A stretch of 64,000 bases of DNA, taken from NCBI GenBank assembly GCA_964628195.1, contig CAZVPF010000002.1, positions 1 to 64,000 of the forward strand, read 5' to 3'. Shown piece after piece: positions 44,282 through 53,888 of the stretch. This stretch comes from CAZVPF01 sp964628195 (GTDB taxonomy: Bacteria; Planctomycetota; Phycisphaerae; Sedimentisphaerales; Anaerohalosphaeraceae). The notes under the pieces were generated by a model. That model was not told where the DNA came from. It saw only the letters and a list, made by a program, of their open reading frames with translations, and did no database searches. The first letter of the stretch is position 1. Each line of letters starts with the position of its first letter. A program made the translations under genes and the position numbers.

Positions 44282-46231
44282 TCAGTCTTTGGCCTCAAAC
44301 TCGGCGTCGATGACATCGCTGTCCGTTTTCTTTCTGCCGCTTTCCTTTGCAGCGTCAGATCCTTCCGCTCCGGCTTCGCCGCCGGGGCCTGGTTGTGCCT
44401 CCGGACCTGCTGCCTGCTGTTTCTTGGCTGCTTCTTCGTAAAGGACTTTTCCAAGCTCCTGCGAAGCGGTTCCGAGATTGTCGATGGCCTTTTGGATAGC
44501 ATCGGCATCTTCGCCTTTCTGTGCTTCCTTAAGGTTGTTAAGGGCGTTTTCAATCTTTCCGCGGGTATCGGCTGATACCTTTTCCCCGTGCTCCTTAAGG
44601 GTCTTCTCGGTTGAGTATACGAGCTGGTCGGCCTGGTTTTTCAGATCGATAAGCTGACGCTTTTTCTTGTCCTCTTCCGCGTGGGACTCGGCGTCCTGCT
44701 GCATCTTTTTGATCTCATCTTCGCTGAGCCCGGAACTTGACTTTATCTCAATGGATTGCTCCTTGCCTGTTCCGAGGTCCTTGGCGGACACATGGAGTAT
44801 GCCGTTTGCGTCGATATCGAATGCGACCTCTACCTGGGGAACGCCTCTCGGTGCAGGCGGGATATCCGTAAGCTGGAACCTTCCGAGCGTGCGGTTGTCG
44901 TTGGCAAACTCGCGTTCACCCTGAAGAACGTGGATGTCAACGCTGGTCTGGTTGTCGGCCGCGGTCGAGAATACCTCTTTCTTGCTTGTCGGGATGGTTG
45001 TGTTCTTCTCAATAAGCTTTGTCATTACGCCTCCGAGGGTTTCGACACCGAGCGAAAGCGGTGTAACGTCAAGCAGCAGGATGTCCTTAACACCTGCGTC
45101 ACCGGCAAGAACCGCACCTTGAATTGCCGCACCGAGCCCTACCACCTCGTCGGGGTTAATGCTCTTGTTCGGCTCTTTGCCGAATATGTCCTTGACGACC
45201 TGTTGAACCTTCGGAATTCGAGTTGAACCGCCAACCAGCAGGACCTCTGCGATTTCAGAAGATGAAAGGCCTGCGTCTTTAATGGCTGCCTGGCACGGGG
45301 CTTTAAGTCTCTCAAAGATGCTCTCAGCCATGGCCTCGAACTTGCTGCGGGTAATGTTGATCTGCAGGTGTTTGGGCCCAGAGGCGTCGGCTGTGATAAA
45401 GGGCAGGTTGACTGTTGTCTCGACCTGTGTGCTGAGCTCGCACTTGGCCTTTTCCGCAGCCTCTTTGAGTCTTTGATGTGCCATCGGGTCGCTGCGAAGA
45501 TCAATGCCCTCGGTTTTCTTGAACTCATCGGCCAGGAAGTTCATCAGCACTTCGTCAAGATCGTCACCGCCGAGGTGAGTGTCACCGTTGGTGCTGAGAA
45601 CCTCAAATACGTTGTCACCGATATCGAGTATGGATACATCGAACGTGCCTCCGCCGAAGTCAAAGACAGCTATCTTTTCGTTTTTCTTTTTCTCGAGCCC
45701 GTACGCAAGGGCCGCTGCAGTAGGCTCATTTATGATACGCTCCACTTTCAGACCTGCGATTTTGCCTGCGTCTTTTGTGGCCTGTCGCTGCGAATCATTA
45801 AAATACGCTGGTACGGTAATAACAGCCTGTTCTACCGTCTCACCGAGATAGTCTTCAGCGGTCTTTTTCAGGTCCTGGAGAACCATAGCCGATACCTCCG
45901 GCGGTGTATATTCCTTGCCGCGAACGTCAACTTTTACAAGCTCCTGCGAGCCGCCTGTTATTTTATATGGAACCATTTTCTCCTCCGAGCCTACCTCTGC
46001 GTGCCTGCGGCCCATAAATCTCTTAATGGAGAATACGGTGTTTTCCGGGTTGGTTACCTGCTGGTGCTTGGCTATTTGGCCGACGAGACGTTCGCCCTTA
46101 TCGGTAAAGCCGACCACAGACGGAGTAAGCCTCGAGCCTGATGAATTGATCAGCACTTTCGGAGCCGAACCTTCCATTACAGCAACTACCGAGTTTGTCG
46201 TACCAAGGTCTATTCCTATTATCTTAGCCAT
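44282..46231 (-). CDS. dnaK: molecular chaperone DnaK (Hsp70)
   Basis: The 649-residue product is a full-length Hsp70. The ATPase domain starts MAKIIGIDLGTTNSVVAV, with IINEPTAAALAYG near 170 and the second phosphate motif FDFGGGTFDVS near 192. The linker DVTPLSLGVETLGGVMT near 388 joins the substrate-binding domain. The C-terminal lid is followed by a Gly/Ala/Glu-rich tail ending VIDAEFEAKD, close to the EEVKDKK-type end of bacterial DnaK. No dnaJ, grpE or hrcA is adjacent and no CIRCE operator is seen in the upstream region. Confidence 0.98.
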   Translation of the reverse strand: MAKIIGIDLGTTNSVVAVMEGSAPKVLINSSGSRLTPSVVGFTDKGERLVGQIAKHQQVTNPENTVFSIKRFMGRRHAEVGSEEKMVPYKITGGSQELVKVDVRGKEYTPPEVSAMVLQDLKKTAEDYLGETVEQAVITVPAYFNDSQRQATKDAGKIAGLKVERIINEPTAAALAYGLEKKKNEKIAVFDFGGGTFDVSILDIGDNVFEVLSTNGDTHLGGDDLDEVLMNFLADEFKKTEGIDLRSDPMAHQRLKEAAEKAKCELSTQVETTVNLPFITADASGPKHLQINITRSKFEAMAESIFERLKAPCQAAIKDAGLSSSEIAEVLLVGGSTRIPKVQQVVKDIFGKEPNKSINPDEVVGLGAAIQGAVLAGDAGVKDILLLDVTPLSLGVETLGGVMTKLIEKNTTIPTSKKEVFSTAADNQTSVDIHVLQGEREFANDNRTLGRFQLTDIPPAPRGVPQVEVAFDIDANGILHVSAKDLGTGKEQSIEIKSSSGLSEDEIKKMQQDAESHAEEDKKKRQLIDLKNQADQLVYSTEKTLKEHGEKVSADTRGKIENALNNLKEAQKGEDADAIQKAIDNLGTASQELGKVLYEEAAKKQQAAGPEAQPGPGGEAGAEGSDAAKESGRKKTDSDVIDAEFEAKD

Positions 46232-46620
46232 TTTTTTCTCCCTAAATAATCATATTTACACTCGTGAGTTAATACTAAGCAACTGGCGTGCCAGAGGATG
46301 CTGTTTGAGTTAAGGCCTTGTATATAAAGTGTTTATGTCTGTAAGCCTCCTGTCAAAGAGTGTCAATATGACATAATGGCAGGGCAGGGTTTACTTTTTG
46401 GCAAGTGAGATATTTCATTCTCTGTAATTATGAAATTGAAATTGGGACCTTAAAACAGGGAGCAATTTGCCCCATTTAACATTTTTTTGCTTATGTTGAC
46501 TAATTAGGAAAGATGGTTGTTGACAAATATGCACTACTTTTGGTAGTTTATTAGTGTTTCCTTGCCGTAATTATTGTTTATGCGGCATTTTTTATTGTTC
46601 GATTTAAATGAGGTGATGCG
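46232..46620. other. intergenic region between divergent dnaK and PEP-CTERM genes
   Basis: The 389-base gap should hold two promoters. A dyad CTGGC-GT-GCCAG is at 46283-46294, about 52 bases upstream of dnaK. For the plus strand, TTGACA at 46520-46525 is followed about 18 bases later by TAGTTT, a weak -10. ACTAC-TTTTG-GTAGT overlaps that spacer. No CIRCE sequence (TTAGCACTC-N9-GAGTGCTAA) is present. No gene is supported here. Confidence 0.4.
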
Positions 46621-47316
46621 ATGAAAAGGTTTGTTTTGGCAGTGTTTTTATTGATTTTCCTGGTTTCCGGACTGAACGCGGCGGTTATTACCTATGATCA
46701 ACAGTACTCCAATTCGGGCGGTTCATTTGTTGTAATGCAGAGTTTTTCAAATCCAATGCCATTGGACGAAGGGTATTTCAGCCAAAATGCTGTAGGTTTT
46801 ACACCTTTCGATTACTCAAATTCTGTTTTGTCCTCTTATGACGGAGTTACCGGTAGTTCATCTGATGTTTATGGTGTGTTTCTTGACGATGCTATAAGTG
46901 GATCGGCTGGACTTACGGCAAATTCGACTTATGGTGATCTTACTACGGCAAGTTCCGACGGTGTCGTTCAGGTAAAATTCACCATTGATAAGGATTGTGA
47001 TTATTCTTTAAACGGTTTTGTTTATTCTTCAATGGATAGCGGTTATGCTTATATATCAATTCGCGATGCTTCAAGTTACGAATTGATCTTTAAGGCCGAA
47101 TCGGCATGGGAATCCGGGCAGCAGATTAATTTTAATGAGACAGGCAATTTGCTTGCCGATCAGTATATTTTTGAGGCCTACTCGAACGCCTGGACCGGAA
47201 ACAGCTGCGGTTCTGCAGGCTATCAATTTAATCTTGGTTTGACAGAAGTTCCCGAGCCTATGACTGTTATAATACTGGGTCTTGGCGGTGTATTTCTAAG
47301 GACCAGGAGAGGCTAA
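46621..47316 (+). CDS. PEP-CTERM anchored secreted protein
   Basis: The 231-residue protein has a signal peptide (residues 1-20, ending near GLNAA) and a C-terminal sorting signal VPEP followed by a hydrophobic helix and basic RTRRG. The middle (about 21-205) is rich in Ser, Tyr, Gly and Asp and likely beta-sandwich. Such proteins are exported, cleaved or anchored by an exosortase and often associate with exopolysaccharide. No exosortase gene lies in the window. A strong terminator follows. Confidence 0.8.
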   Translation: MKRFVLAVFLLIFLVSGLNAAVITYDQQYSNSGGSFVVMQSFSNPMPLDEGYFSQNAVGFTPFDYSNSVLSSYDGVTGSSSDVYGVFLDDAISGSAGLTANSTYGDLTTASSDGVVQVKFTIDKDCDYSLNGFVYSSMDSGYAYISIRDASSYELIFKAESAWESGQQINFNETGNLLADQYIFEAYSNAWTGNSCGSAGYQFNLGLTEVPEPMTVIILGLGGVFLRTRRG

Positions 47317-47363
47317 GCTTTTCAATCTTAAACGGCTTGAGATAAAAAAGGTTTTAATATTTC

Positions 47364-47397
47364 AGGGCTTTGCTATGACGGGCAGGGCCCTTTTTTT
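47364..47397 (+). terminator. rho-independent terminator
   Basis: AGGGCTTTGC (47364-47373) and GCAGGGCCCT (47382-47391) form a 10-bp stem with two G-U pairs, followed by a run of T to 47397. It ends the PEP-CTERM transcript; its T run overlaps the last bases of the convergent pilT gene. Confidence 0.85.
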
Positions 47398-48466
47398 ATG
47401 CCATTACCGGTTGTTTGAGCATCTGCTCCATCTTTGCAGGGTTTGCCGAACGGCTGATCGCTTCGTTACGGTCTATAAATCCGCGGTTGAACATATCGGC
47501 AATACTGTGGTCGAGTGTCTGCATGCCGGCTTTTCGTGATGTTTCGATAATGTTGGGTATTTCGTATATTCGGTTTTCGCGAATGCAGTTTCTTACCGCC
47601 GGGTTGCACAGCAGTATTTCCACGCAGGGCACCATTCCGGGCTTGTCGATTCGCCTGAAAAGTGTCTGAGAAAGGACCGCCTGGAGTGTGTTTGCGAGCA
47701 TTGAGCGGATTTGCGACTGCTGGGTCGCCGGGTATATGTCGATAATACGCTCCACGGTTTGTGCGGCGTTTACGGTGTGCAGTGTCGAGAATACCAGGTG
47801 TCCCGTCTCAGCGGCGGTGATTGTCGCGCCGGTCGTTTCAAGGTCACGCATTTCACCGACCATCACAATGTCCGGGTCCTGCCTGAGAATATGCTTGAGC
47901 CCGGAGGCAAAAGTGGGGCAGTCGAAACCCACTTCGCGCTGCTCGATAACGCACATGTTGTTATTCAGTTCGTACTCTATCGGGTCCTCCAGGGTTATAA
48001 TGTGCCTGCGAACGCTGTTATTTATCGCACCGAGCATGGAAGCAAGGGTTGTGCTTTTACCTGATCCGGTCGGTCCGGTCACGAGCACAAGCCCGCGGGG
48101 AAGCTTTGTCAGTTCTGCGATAACCACTGGAAGGTTGAGCAATTCAAGGTCCGGGATGTTATTGGATATCGCACGAAAAGCCATTGCTACGGTGTTGTTC
48201 TGATAGTGTGCGTTTACACGAAAACGGTGACCCGAGGCGATTTTGGTTGCGAAGTCGAGGTCCTTGACCTTTTCGAATTTTTCAAGCTGCTGTTCGCTGA
48301 CCATGTCCTTGAGCATTCCCTGGGCGCCCTTTTCATCTATAACAGGCAAATCCGTTTCTAAAAGCTCGGTGTCACGACGGAATATCGGAGCAAGGCCCAC
48401 GTTAATATGTACGTCGCTTACTTTTTCCTCGATAGCTTTGGTCAATATCTTTTCGGTCAGGGTCAT
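47396..48466 (-). CDS. pilT: type IV pilus retraction ATPase PilT
   Basis: The 356-residue ATPase drives pilus retraction. Walker A GPTGSGKSTT is at about residue 131, the Asp box and Walker B IVMVGEMRDLET at about 201, the His box HLVFSTLHTVNAAQTVERI at about 225, and the PilT-specific C-terminal motif appears as AVRNCIRE (canonical AIRNLIRE) near 293. No other pil genes adjoin; the PilM-like cluster is about 40 kb away. Confidence 0.92.
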   Translation of the reverse strand: MTLTEKILTKAIEEKVSDVHINVGLAPIFRRDTELLETDLPVIDEKGAQGMLKDMVSEQQLEKFEKVKDLDFATKIASGHRFRVNAHYQNNTVAMAFRAISNNIPDLELLNLPVVIAELTKLPRGLVLVTGPTGSGKSTTLASMLGAINNSVRRHIITLEDPIEYELNNNMCVIEQREVGFDCPTFASGLKHILRQDPDIVMVGEMRDLETTGATITAAETGHLVFSTLHTVNAAQTVERIIDIYPATQQSQIRSMLANTLQAVLSQTLFRRIDKPGMVPCVEILLCNPAVRNCIRENRIYEIPNIIETSRKAGMQTLDHSIADMFNRGFIDRNEAISRSANPAKMEQMLKQPVMA

Positions 48467-48699
48467 ATCCGTGCCTTTTTTATCTTTCTGCCATTTTTTT
48501 CAGTTATCCCAGTGCAGAATACGGGTATACAGTTATTATTTCGATATTATCGGTGTCTTGCTTAAGCAGAAAATCGTGTAAATACCTTTTGAAACGAGAA
48601 CGGTTACGGTTATATTGTTGTTTTGGAAATTCAGGCTTTTTAGTTATGAAAACCTGATGTTAATTCACAGCCGGTGACAAGCCCGGCCCTGGAGCGATT

Positions 48700-50343
48700 A
48701 TGTCCGATAAAAAAAGAGTTCTAATTATAGGCATGGACGGGTTTACATGGAAGCTCGGCGCGGATTTCATGAAAGAAGGGATTATGCCAAACCTTGCCTC
48801 GCTGGTGGAAAAAGGGGCAAGCGGTGACCTTGTAAGCGTTGTGCCTTACGAAACCTCACCGGCATGGACCAGTTTTCAAACCGGATGCCTGCCAGGCAAG
48901 ACAGGGATATATGGATTTCATAATTTCAATCGCCGTGACAGTTCTGTAAAGCTGAATAATTTTTCCCGGATCAGGGTGCCTACCTTGTGGGAGATAATCG
49001 CCCGTGCGAATAAGACATGTGTGAGCATAAATATGCCCCTGACGCACCCTGCCCCGCAGGTAAAAGGGGCGATTATACCCGGAATGCTTTGCCCGGTAAT
49101 AAATGATAAAACCGTCATGCCGGGTGATGTTTACGACAAGTATATCAAGCCTGTCGAAGGTTATGACATAGTGAACATGAACAATACTGCCACGCTTGAC
49201 GATTTTATCGCCGCCCAGCTTGCAGTTGAAAGGGCTCGAGAGAAGGTTGCCCTGCGGATGATACAGGACATCGACTGGGATATTTTCAGCGTGCAGATAC
49301 AAAGCACCGACCATGTTCAGCACGACCAGTGGTATGCGCTGGACAGGGAGTATGAGGGTTTTGACGACTCCGCCCGCAAAAAAGTGATTGAAATTTACCG
49401 TTACTGTGATGAATTTCTCGGCAGGATCGTCGAACATGCCGAAGAAAAAACCCTTATCATGGTAGTTTCGGACCATGGGTTCTGCAAAGCCGATGCCGCT
49501 TTCAGGTTGAACATTTGGCTGCGAAAAAAAGGTTACCTGAAACTGCAAAACAGACCCGTCGAACAAAATCCGTCCAAAAAAGGGATAAAAGAATGGGTGA
49601 AAACCAACATCCCCGGAGCAAGGCAAATAGCGATAAAAATTGGCAGCATGTTGAAGCCTCAATCAAGGGTAATAACCCCTTCGCAGGCAATTGAAAAGCT
49701 CTACTGTGAAAAGGACCTTGAAAAATTGCGTGACATTGTCGATATCGAACGTTCGACGGCCCTTGCCCTCGGGTGCCTGGGCAGCCTTATTTATATAAAA
49801 GGCACACAGGCAGAACGCGAAGAAACTGCCCAGCGGATATCCGACGGACTGTTAAAGGACTTCGGCCCGGGCAGCAAACAGGAAGTTATCGAGTCCGTTA
49901 CGCTGGCTTGGAAATTCTACGGCTTTGAGAAGCCCGCCGAAGAAATGCCTGATCTTGTTGTTAAGATAAAGGAGGGTTATTACGCAACAAGCACTTCAGT
50001 GGGAGATAACGAAGTCAAGCCGATGTCTTACACCACACCATATTATAAAAACAAGAAACGCGGCACCCATTCGCAAAATGGTGTGTTCGTGGTCAAGGGC
50101 CCTGGCGTTAAAACCGGGCACAGGACCGAGGCACATATAACGGACATAACACCGACGGTTCTTTCGTATCTCGGCCTTGCAGTTCCCGACCATGCCGATG
50201 GCAAAGTCATTTCCGAAATATTCGATCAGCCCCTGCCGCAGCGCACTGAGCCGATGAGCATTGACCGCAAAGAACAATATGAACTCGCCGAGGACCAGCA
50301 GGCCGAACTCGAGCAGCACCTTGCGGACCTGGGGTACATCTAA
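48700..50343 (+). CDS. alkaline phosphatase superfamily hydrolase (phosphodiesterase/nucleotide pyrophosphatase type)
   Basis: The 547-residue protein has the metal and nucleophile signatures of the type I phosphodiesterase/nucleotide pyrophosphatase branch: IIGMDGFTWK at residue 8 (first Asp), nucleophile in ETSPAWTSFQTG near 53, IQSTDHVQHDQWY near 208, VVSDHGF near 256 and a late histidine in KRGTHSQNGVFVV near 455. No signal peptide or membrane segment is seen, so it is probably cytoplasmic. Substrate is not known; close relatives act on nucleotide sugars or phospholipid head groups. Confidence 0.85.
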   Translation: MSDKKRVLIIGMDGFTWKLGADFMKEGIMPNLASLVEKGASGDLVSVVPYETSPAWTSFQTGCLPGKTGIYGFHNFNRRDSSVKLNNFSRIRVPTLWEIIARANKTCVSINMPLTHPAPQVKGAIIPGMLCPVINDKTVMPGDVYDKYIKPVEGYDIVNMNNTATLDDFIAAQLAVERAREKVALRMIQDIDWDIFSVQIQSTDHVQHDQWYALDREYEGFDDSARKKVIEIYRYCDEFLGRIVEHAEEKTLIMVVSDHGFCKADAAFRLNIWLRKKGYLKLQNRPVEQNPSKKGIKEWVKTNIPGARQIAIKIGSMLKPQSRVITPSQAIEKLYCEKDLEKLRDIVDIERSTALALGCLGSLIYIKGTQAEREETAQRISDGLLKDFGPGSKQEVIESVTLAWKFYGFEKPAEEMPDLVVKIKEGYYATSTSVGDNEVKPMSYTTPYYKNKKRGTHSQNGVFVVKGPGVKTGHRTEAHITDITPTVLSYLGLAVPDHADGKVISEIFDQPLPQRTEPMSIDRKEQYELAEDQQAELEQHLADLGYI

Positions 50344-50527
50344 GTTAAGTAGTCGATTGATCAAACCTGATTGTTAACTGACTGAATTGGTTGCCAGCAG
50401 ATAACAGGATTAGCTGGGTCTTTATTTCGATTCTGTTTTTTGACATTGAAAATAGGCTTGCAAGGCAGGTTGCAGGTGATATAATTAATAAATTATACTG
50501 TTTTTCACTTATTCCAAGAGGTTTGCT

Positions 50528-50911
50528 TTGGGTATTGAAAAAATCGGCAGAAAGGGTTTTTGGCTCATTTTGGCCTGTGTTGTGGTTATAATCGCTGGCG
50601 TGGGCGGGGTCAAAAGTGACAGCGAACCTTCCGGCCTTGAGCAGGGTATGGTAAATAGTCAAACAGTGAACGTTATTCCCGTTCAGGTAGGCAGGGACGC
50701 TTATGGTGTTGCAATGGTCGATTTCATGAATGAGACTCTCTGGGTCTATGAGATCAACCGAAACGCCACAAGTCACAATCAATTGCGCCTGATAGCCGCC
50801 AGAAGTTGGCGGTATGACAGGCAGTTGAAGGATTATAACACCTCAGAACCGACCCCTGAGCAGGTAAAAGACATAATAGAAAAGTTTGCCGGGCAGGACC
50901 CGGAGAAATAA
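50528..50911 (+). CDS. small bitopic protein of unknown function
   Basis: The 127-residue product has one N-terminal membrane segment (about 10-30) and a short extracytoplasmic domain containing ETLWVYEINRN, a beta-rich pattern. The start is TTG, supported by AAGAGG upstream at good spacing; there is no suitable ATG. It precedes the HTH-membrane gene by 45 bases and may be co-transcribed with it. No family is recognised. Confidence 0.65.
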   Translation: MGIEKIGRKGFWLILACVVVIIAGVGGVKSDSEPSGLEQGMVNSQTVNVIPVQVGRDAYGVAMVDFMNETLWVYEINRNATSHNQLRLIAARSWRYDRQLKDYNTSEPTPEQVKDIIEKFAGQDPEK

Positions 50912-50956
50912 TCTGCAAAAAGAAATCATATAATAAGTAGTTATGGAAAGAAAATT

Positions 50957-52294
50957 ATGGCTGGATACTACACTTTAGAAGAAGTAAAGCAAAAGCTGGG
51001 CAAAACTGACAGCGAAGTTCTTGAAATGGTCAAACAGGGCAGCATTCGTGAGTTCCGTGACGGTGCCAAACAACTTTTCAAAGCCGAAGAGGTTGACCAA
51101 CTTGCCGAAGATGCTTCCGTAAGTTCCGATGAAATAGACCTTTCAGAGACAACCGGCTCGCAGTCACAAAGCGGAGTGGATTTCGATATAAACGACCTCA
51201 GTGATGGCGATGTAAGCCTCAGCGAAAGTGCTATGTCTGATTTGGGAGCCGGACAGGGCGATGATATAGAACTCGTTGACGATGACGAGTCCGAAAAGCC
51301 GGCTGCCGGGGGCAAGTCTGATGATGAACTGGGGCTGCTGGATGAAACCAAAGCCGCCGAAAGCGATAAGCCCAGCCGGAAAGAAGACCCTATGGATTTG
51401 AGCGGTGAGATCAAGCTCGAACCAAGTGACACTTTTAATCTTGCCGGGGACTCGGACCAGGACAAGGGCTCGGACAGCAAAGATAACATCGCAGAGCTTA
51501 CCGGTGCCGACACAAGCGTAGGAACTACAGGGATTAATGTTCTTGCAGATACCGACGACAATTACGATCTTACCAGCGACGGCAAGAGCGAGACAAAAAT
51601 GATTCCCTCTCCCGATGAAGAAGGTGACGATCTGGGTGACCTCGACGCCGATCTTAACATGGACAGCGTTGGCAGCGGCAGCGGCCTCCTTGACCTTTCG
51701 CTTCAGGCCGATGACACCTCGCTCGGTGCCGTGCTTGACGATATACTGCCCGGCGGTGACGAGCCGGACCAGGGAGGTGCCGGACTGGCGGCAATCGAAG
51801 AAGAAACCCTGACTGCGGGAGAAGAACCCGGGAAAACCGGTCCGGAAGGGGATATGCCTTTGGACCAGCCAGACAGTTCGGATCAGCCTTTACAGGATGA
51901 AATTATGCCCCCAGCTGTGGGCGCAGGGGCAGTTTCTGGGGCACCGGCAGTAAGATACGTTGAGCTTCCGCCCGACGGTTTCAGCAACGCCTGCGGTGTG
52001 ATGGCTTTTATTCCCCTTGCGGCATTGATATTGATGTGTCTTATCGTGCTTGGTTCGATGCAGGGTGCTACACCGACGCTGCTTACAATGGTTCGCTCAG
52101 AAATGGGCGGTGTCCCGATGATATGGTACATAACCGGCGGAATGCTTCTTGTAAGCCTGATAATAGTTGGAGTTGGCGCTGCCTCGGGTGGCGGAACTTC
52201 CACTTCGACCAAAAAGAAGAAAGAAAAGAAAGACAAAAAGCCGAAGAAAGAGAAAAAGGCCAAAGAGCCCAAACCCAAAAAGAAAAAGAAATAA
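50957..52294 (+). CDS. membrane-tethered protein with MerR/excisionase-like HTH and acidic linker
   Basis: The 445-residue product starts with a helix-turn-helix of the MerR/excisionase type (about 1-50: YYTLEEVKQKLGKTDSEVLEMVKQG, then the EFRDG wing). A long acidic, Ser/Asp/Gly-rich region (about 55-330) is probably disordered. Two membrane helices follow (about 345-370 and 383-405), and the protein ends in a tail of about 30 residues that is nearly all Lys with some Glu and Pro. The HTH would face the cytoplasm. It may bind DNA at the membrane or be a protein-protein adaptor; no function is known. An OmpA-like lipoprotein gene follows. Confidence 0.7.
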   Translation: MAGYYTLEEVKQKLGKTDSEVLEMVKQGSIREFRDGAKQLFKAEEVDQLAEDASVSSDEIDLSETTGSQSQSGVDFDINDLSDGDVSLSESAMSDLGAGQGDDIELVDDDESEKPAAGGKSDDELGLLDETKAAESDKPSRKEDPMDLSGEIKLEPSDTFNLAGDSDQDKGSDSKDNIAELTGADTSVGTTGINVLADTDDNYDLTSDGKSETKMIPSPDEEGDDLGDLDADLNMDSVGSGSGLLDLSLQADDTSLGAVLDDILPGGDEPDQGGAGLAAIEEETLTAGEEPGKTGPEGDMPLDQPDSSDQPLQDEIMPPAVGAGAVSGAPAVRYVELPPDGFSNACGVMAFIPLAALILMCLIVLGSMQGATPTLLTMVRSEMGGVPMIWYITGGMLLVSLIIVGVGAASGGGTSTSTKKKKEKKDKKPKKEKKAKEPKPKKKKK

Positions 52295-52360
52295 GCCATG
52301 GATAATACTGTTTACAACGGGAAGAAATTTAAGACGCGAAAAGAATCGAAAGGGATTACG

Positions 52361-53143
52361 ATGCGTATCAGCAAGTTAAAATGGATTTTAATTGTTGCGG
52401 TTTTAGGTTTGGTTTTCGGGGGTTGTACATCTCAGGAGAAGCTTGACGACATGAAGGCGCAGAACCGCATTCAGCAGCAGCGGATTTCTGACCTCGAAGC
52501 CGAGCTTCGCAGTTGCCGAATTGGTCTCGACCAACTCGAAAAACAGAAAGAGACATTATACGGCAAGGCCGATGCCAATGTCGCTGCCAGGGAGGCCGAA
52601 ATTACCGCCCTCGAGGAGGATATCGAAAAGAAAAAACAGCTTATAGCGAAACTTCAGCAGCAGCTTCTTCGCAGCGGCGCCGAGCTGCCGATGGAACTTA
52701 GCGTAAAGCTCCAGGAGTTTGCGCGGGACAATGAAATGGTCGAGTTTGACCCGTCGACCGGGATGTTGAAGTTCAAGAGTGACCTTTTATTCGATCTTGG
52801 CAGTGCAAATGTTTCGGAAGGGGCCAAGGGCTCGATCAAATCTCTCAGCTCTATTTTGAACTCATCCGAGGCTCAGAACTTCGATGTTATCATTGCCGGG
52901 CATACCGATGACGTGCCTATTCGCAAGCCTTCAACAAGGCAGATGCATCCGACAAACTGGCACCTTTCGGCGCACAGGGCGATCGGTGTTCTCGATCTTA
53001 TGGCAGCAAACGGCGTGGCAAAGGAAAGGATGAGCGTGCAGGGCTTCGGTGAGTATCAGCCGGTTGAACCAAACAAGCCCGGCAACAAGGGCAACAGCGC
53101 AAACCGCAGGGTTGAGATTTACCTCGTTCCCGCGAGTAAATAG
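52361..53143 (+). CDS. OmpA-family peptidoglycan-binding lipoprotein with coiled coil
   Basis: The 260-residue product has a lipoprotein signal (FGGC at about 22-25), a predicted coiled coil (about 30-115), and a C-terminal OmpA/MotB-like domain (about 140-258) with the LFDLGSANVSEGAK start, the IIAGHTDDVPI segment and the NRRVEI end that bind diaminopimelate of peptidoglycan. It would tether the outer membrane to the wall. ATG at 52361 is chosen since AAAGGG lies upstream and it gives a clean signal peptide; the frame is open for 63 bases more. Confidence 0.85.
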   Translation: MRISKLKWILIVAVLGLVFGGCTSQEKLDDMKAQNRIQQQRISDLEAELRSCRIGLDQLEKQKETLYGKADANVAAREAEITALEEDIEKKKQLIAKLQQQLLRSGAELPMELSVKLQEFARDNEMVEFDPSTGMLKFKSDLLFDLGSANVSEGAKGSIKSLSSILNSSEAQNFDVIIAGHTDDVPIRKPSTRQMHPTNWHLSAHRAIGVLDLMAANGVAKERMSVQGFGEYQPVEPNKPGNKGNSANRRVEIYLVPASK

Positions 53144-53197
53144 TCTGTAAGATTTGGCTGCATACGCTAATCCTTGACCCGGGGATAAGGGATAACT

Positions 53198-53656
53198 ATG
53201 GAAAGAACGCTTATCATTTTCAAGCCCGATGCGGTGCAAAGGCGTGTTATGGGCGAGCTTATGACCAGGTTCGAGAAAAAAGGATTCAAGCTGGCTGGGG
53301 CAAAGTTTATGCAGGTCAGCGCCGAACTTGCTTCGAGGCATTATGCTGTACATAAGGACAAGCCTTTTTACCCAAAACTGGTTGATTACCTTTCGAGCAG
53401 CCCGGTGATGGTTATGGTCTGGCAGGCAGAGGGGGTCATCGCCATGGCGAGAAAACTCATGGGAGCCACATTCGGTTTTGACGCGGAGCCGGGTACGATC
53501 CGGGGCGATTATTCCTGCACCAAAAGTTACAACCTCGTGCACGGCTCGGACAGCCCCGAAAGCGCAGAATATGAAATTGGACTCTATTTCGACAAAAACG
53601 AACTCCTGGATTACGAGATTGCCGACGAAAAATGGGTCTGGGGCAGGCAAGAGTAG
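53198..53656 (+). CDS. ndk: nucleoside diphosphate kinase
   Basis: The 152-residue enzyme exchanges the terminal phosphate between nucleoside tri- and diphosphates. It starts MERTLIIFKPDAVQRRVMGE, and the phospho-histidine is in NLVHGSDSPESAEYEI near residue 115. The length is standard. Confidence 0.97.
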   Translation: MERTLIIFKPDAVQRRVMGELMTRFEKKGFKLAGAKFMQVSAELASRHYAVHKDKPFYPKLVDYLSSSPVMVMVWQAEGVIAMARKLMGATFGFDAEPGTIRGDYSCTKSYNLVHGSDSPESAEYEIGLYFDKNELLDYEIADEKWVWGRQE

Positions 53657-53888
53657 TAGCTGGTATCTGGGCTGGCTTACAAGAAGCTTTGACAGGGCAG
53701 TACCTGTAATACCAAATCTATTATGTCCATTTGCAGAGCGGGCCTTCTAATTTTCACATACCAATAATTGGTTTTTGGTTCAGCTGCGCGTTTATCTTGT
53801 CGACTTCTGTTTTTGTACGCAGCTGCATTGAGTGTAAGCCACCCGTTTGAATTACAATAATCGCCATTAGTCTCATGAGGTTTTGTTC

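Noticed and set aside
53760..53772. Palindrome ACCAAT-A-ATTGGT
   Set aside because: Too short and single; no neighbour relation that gives it meaning.
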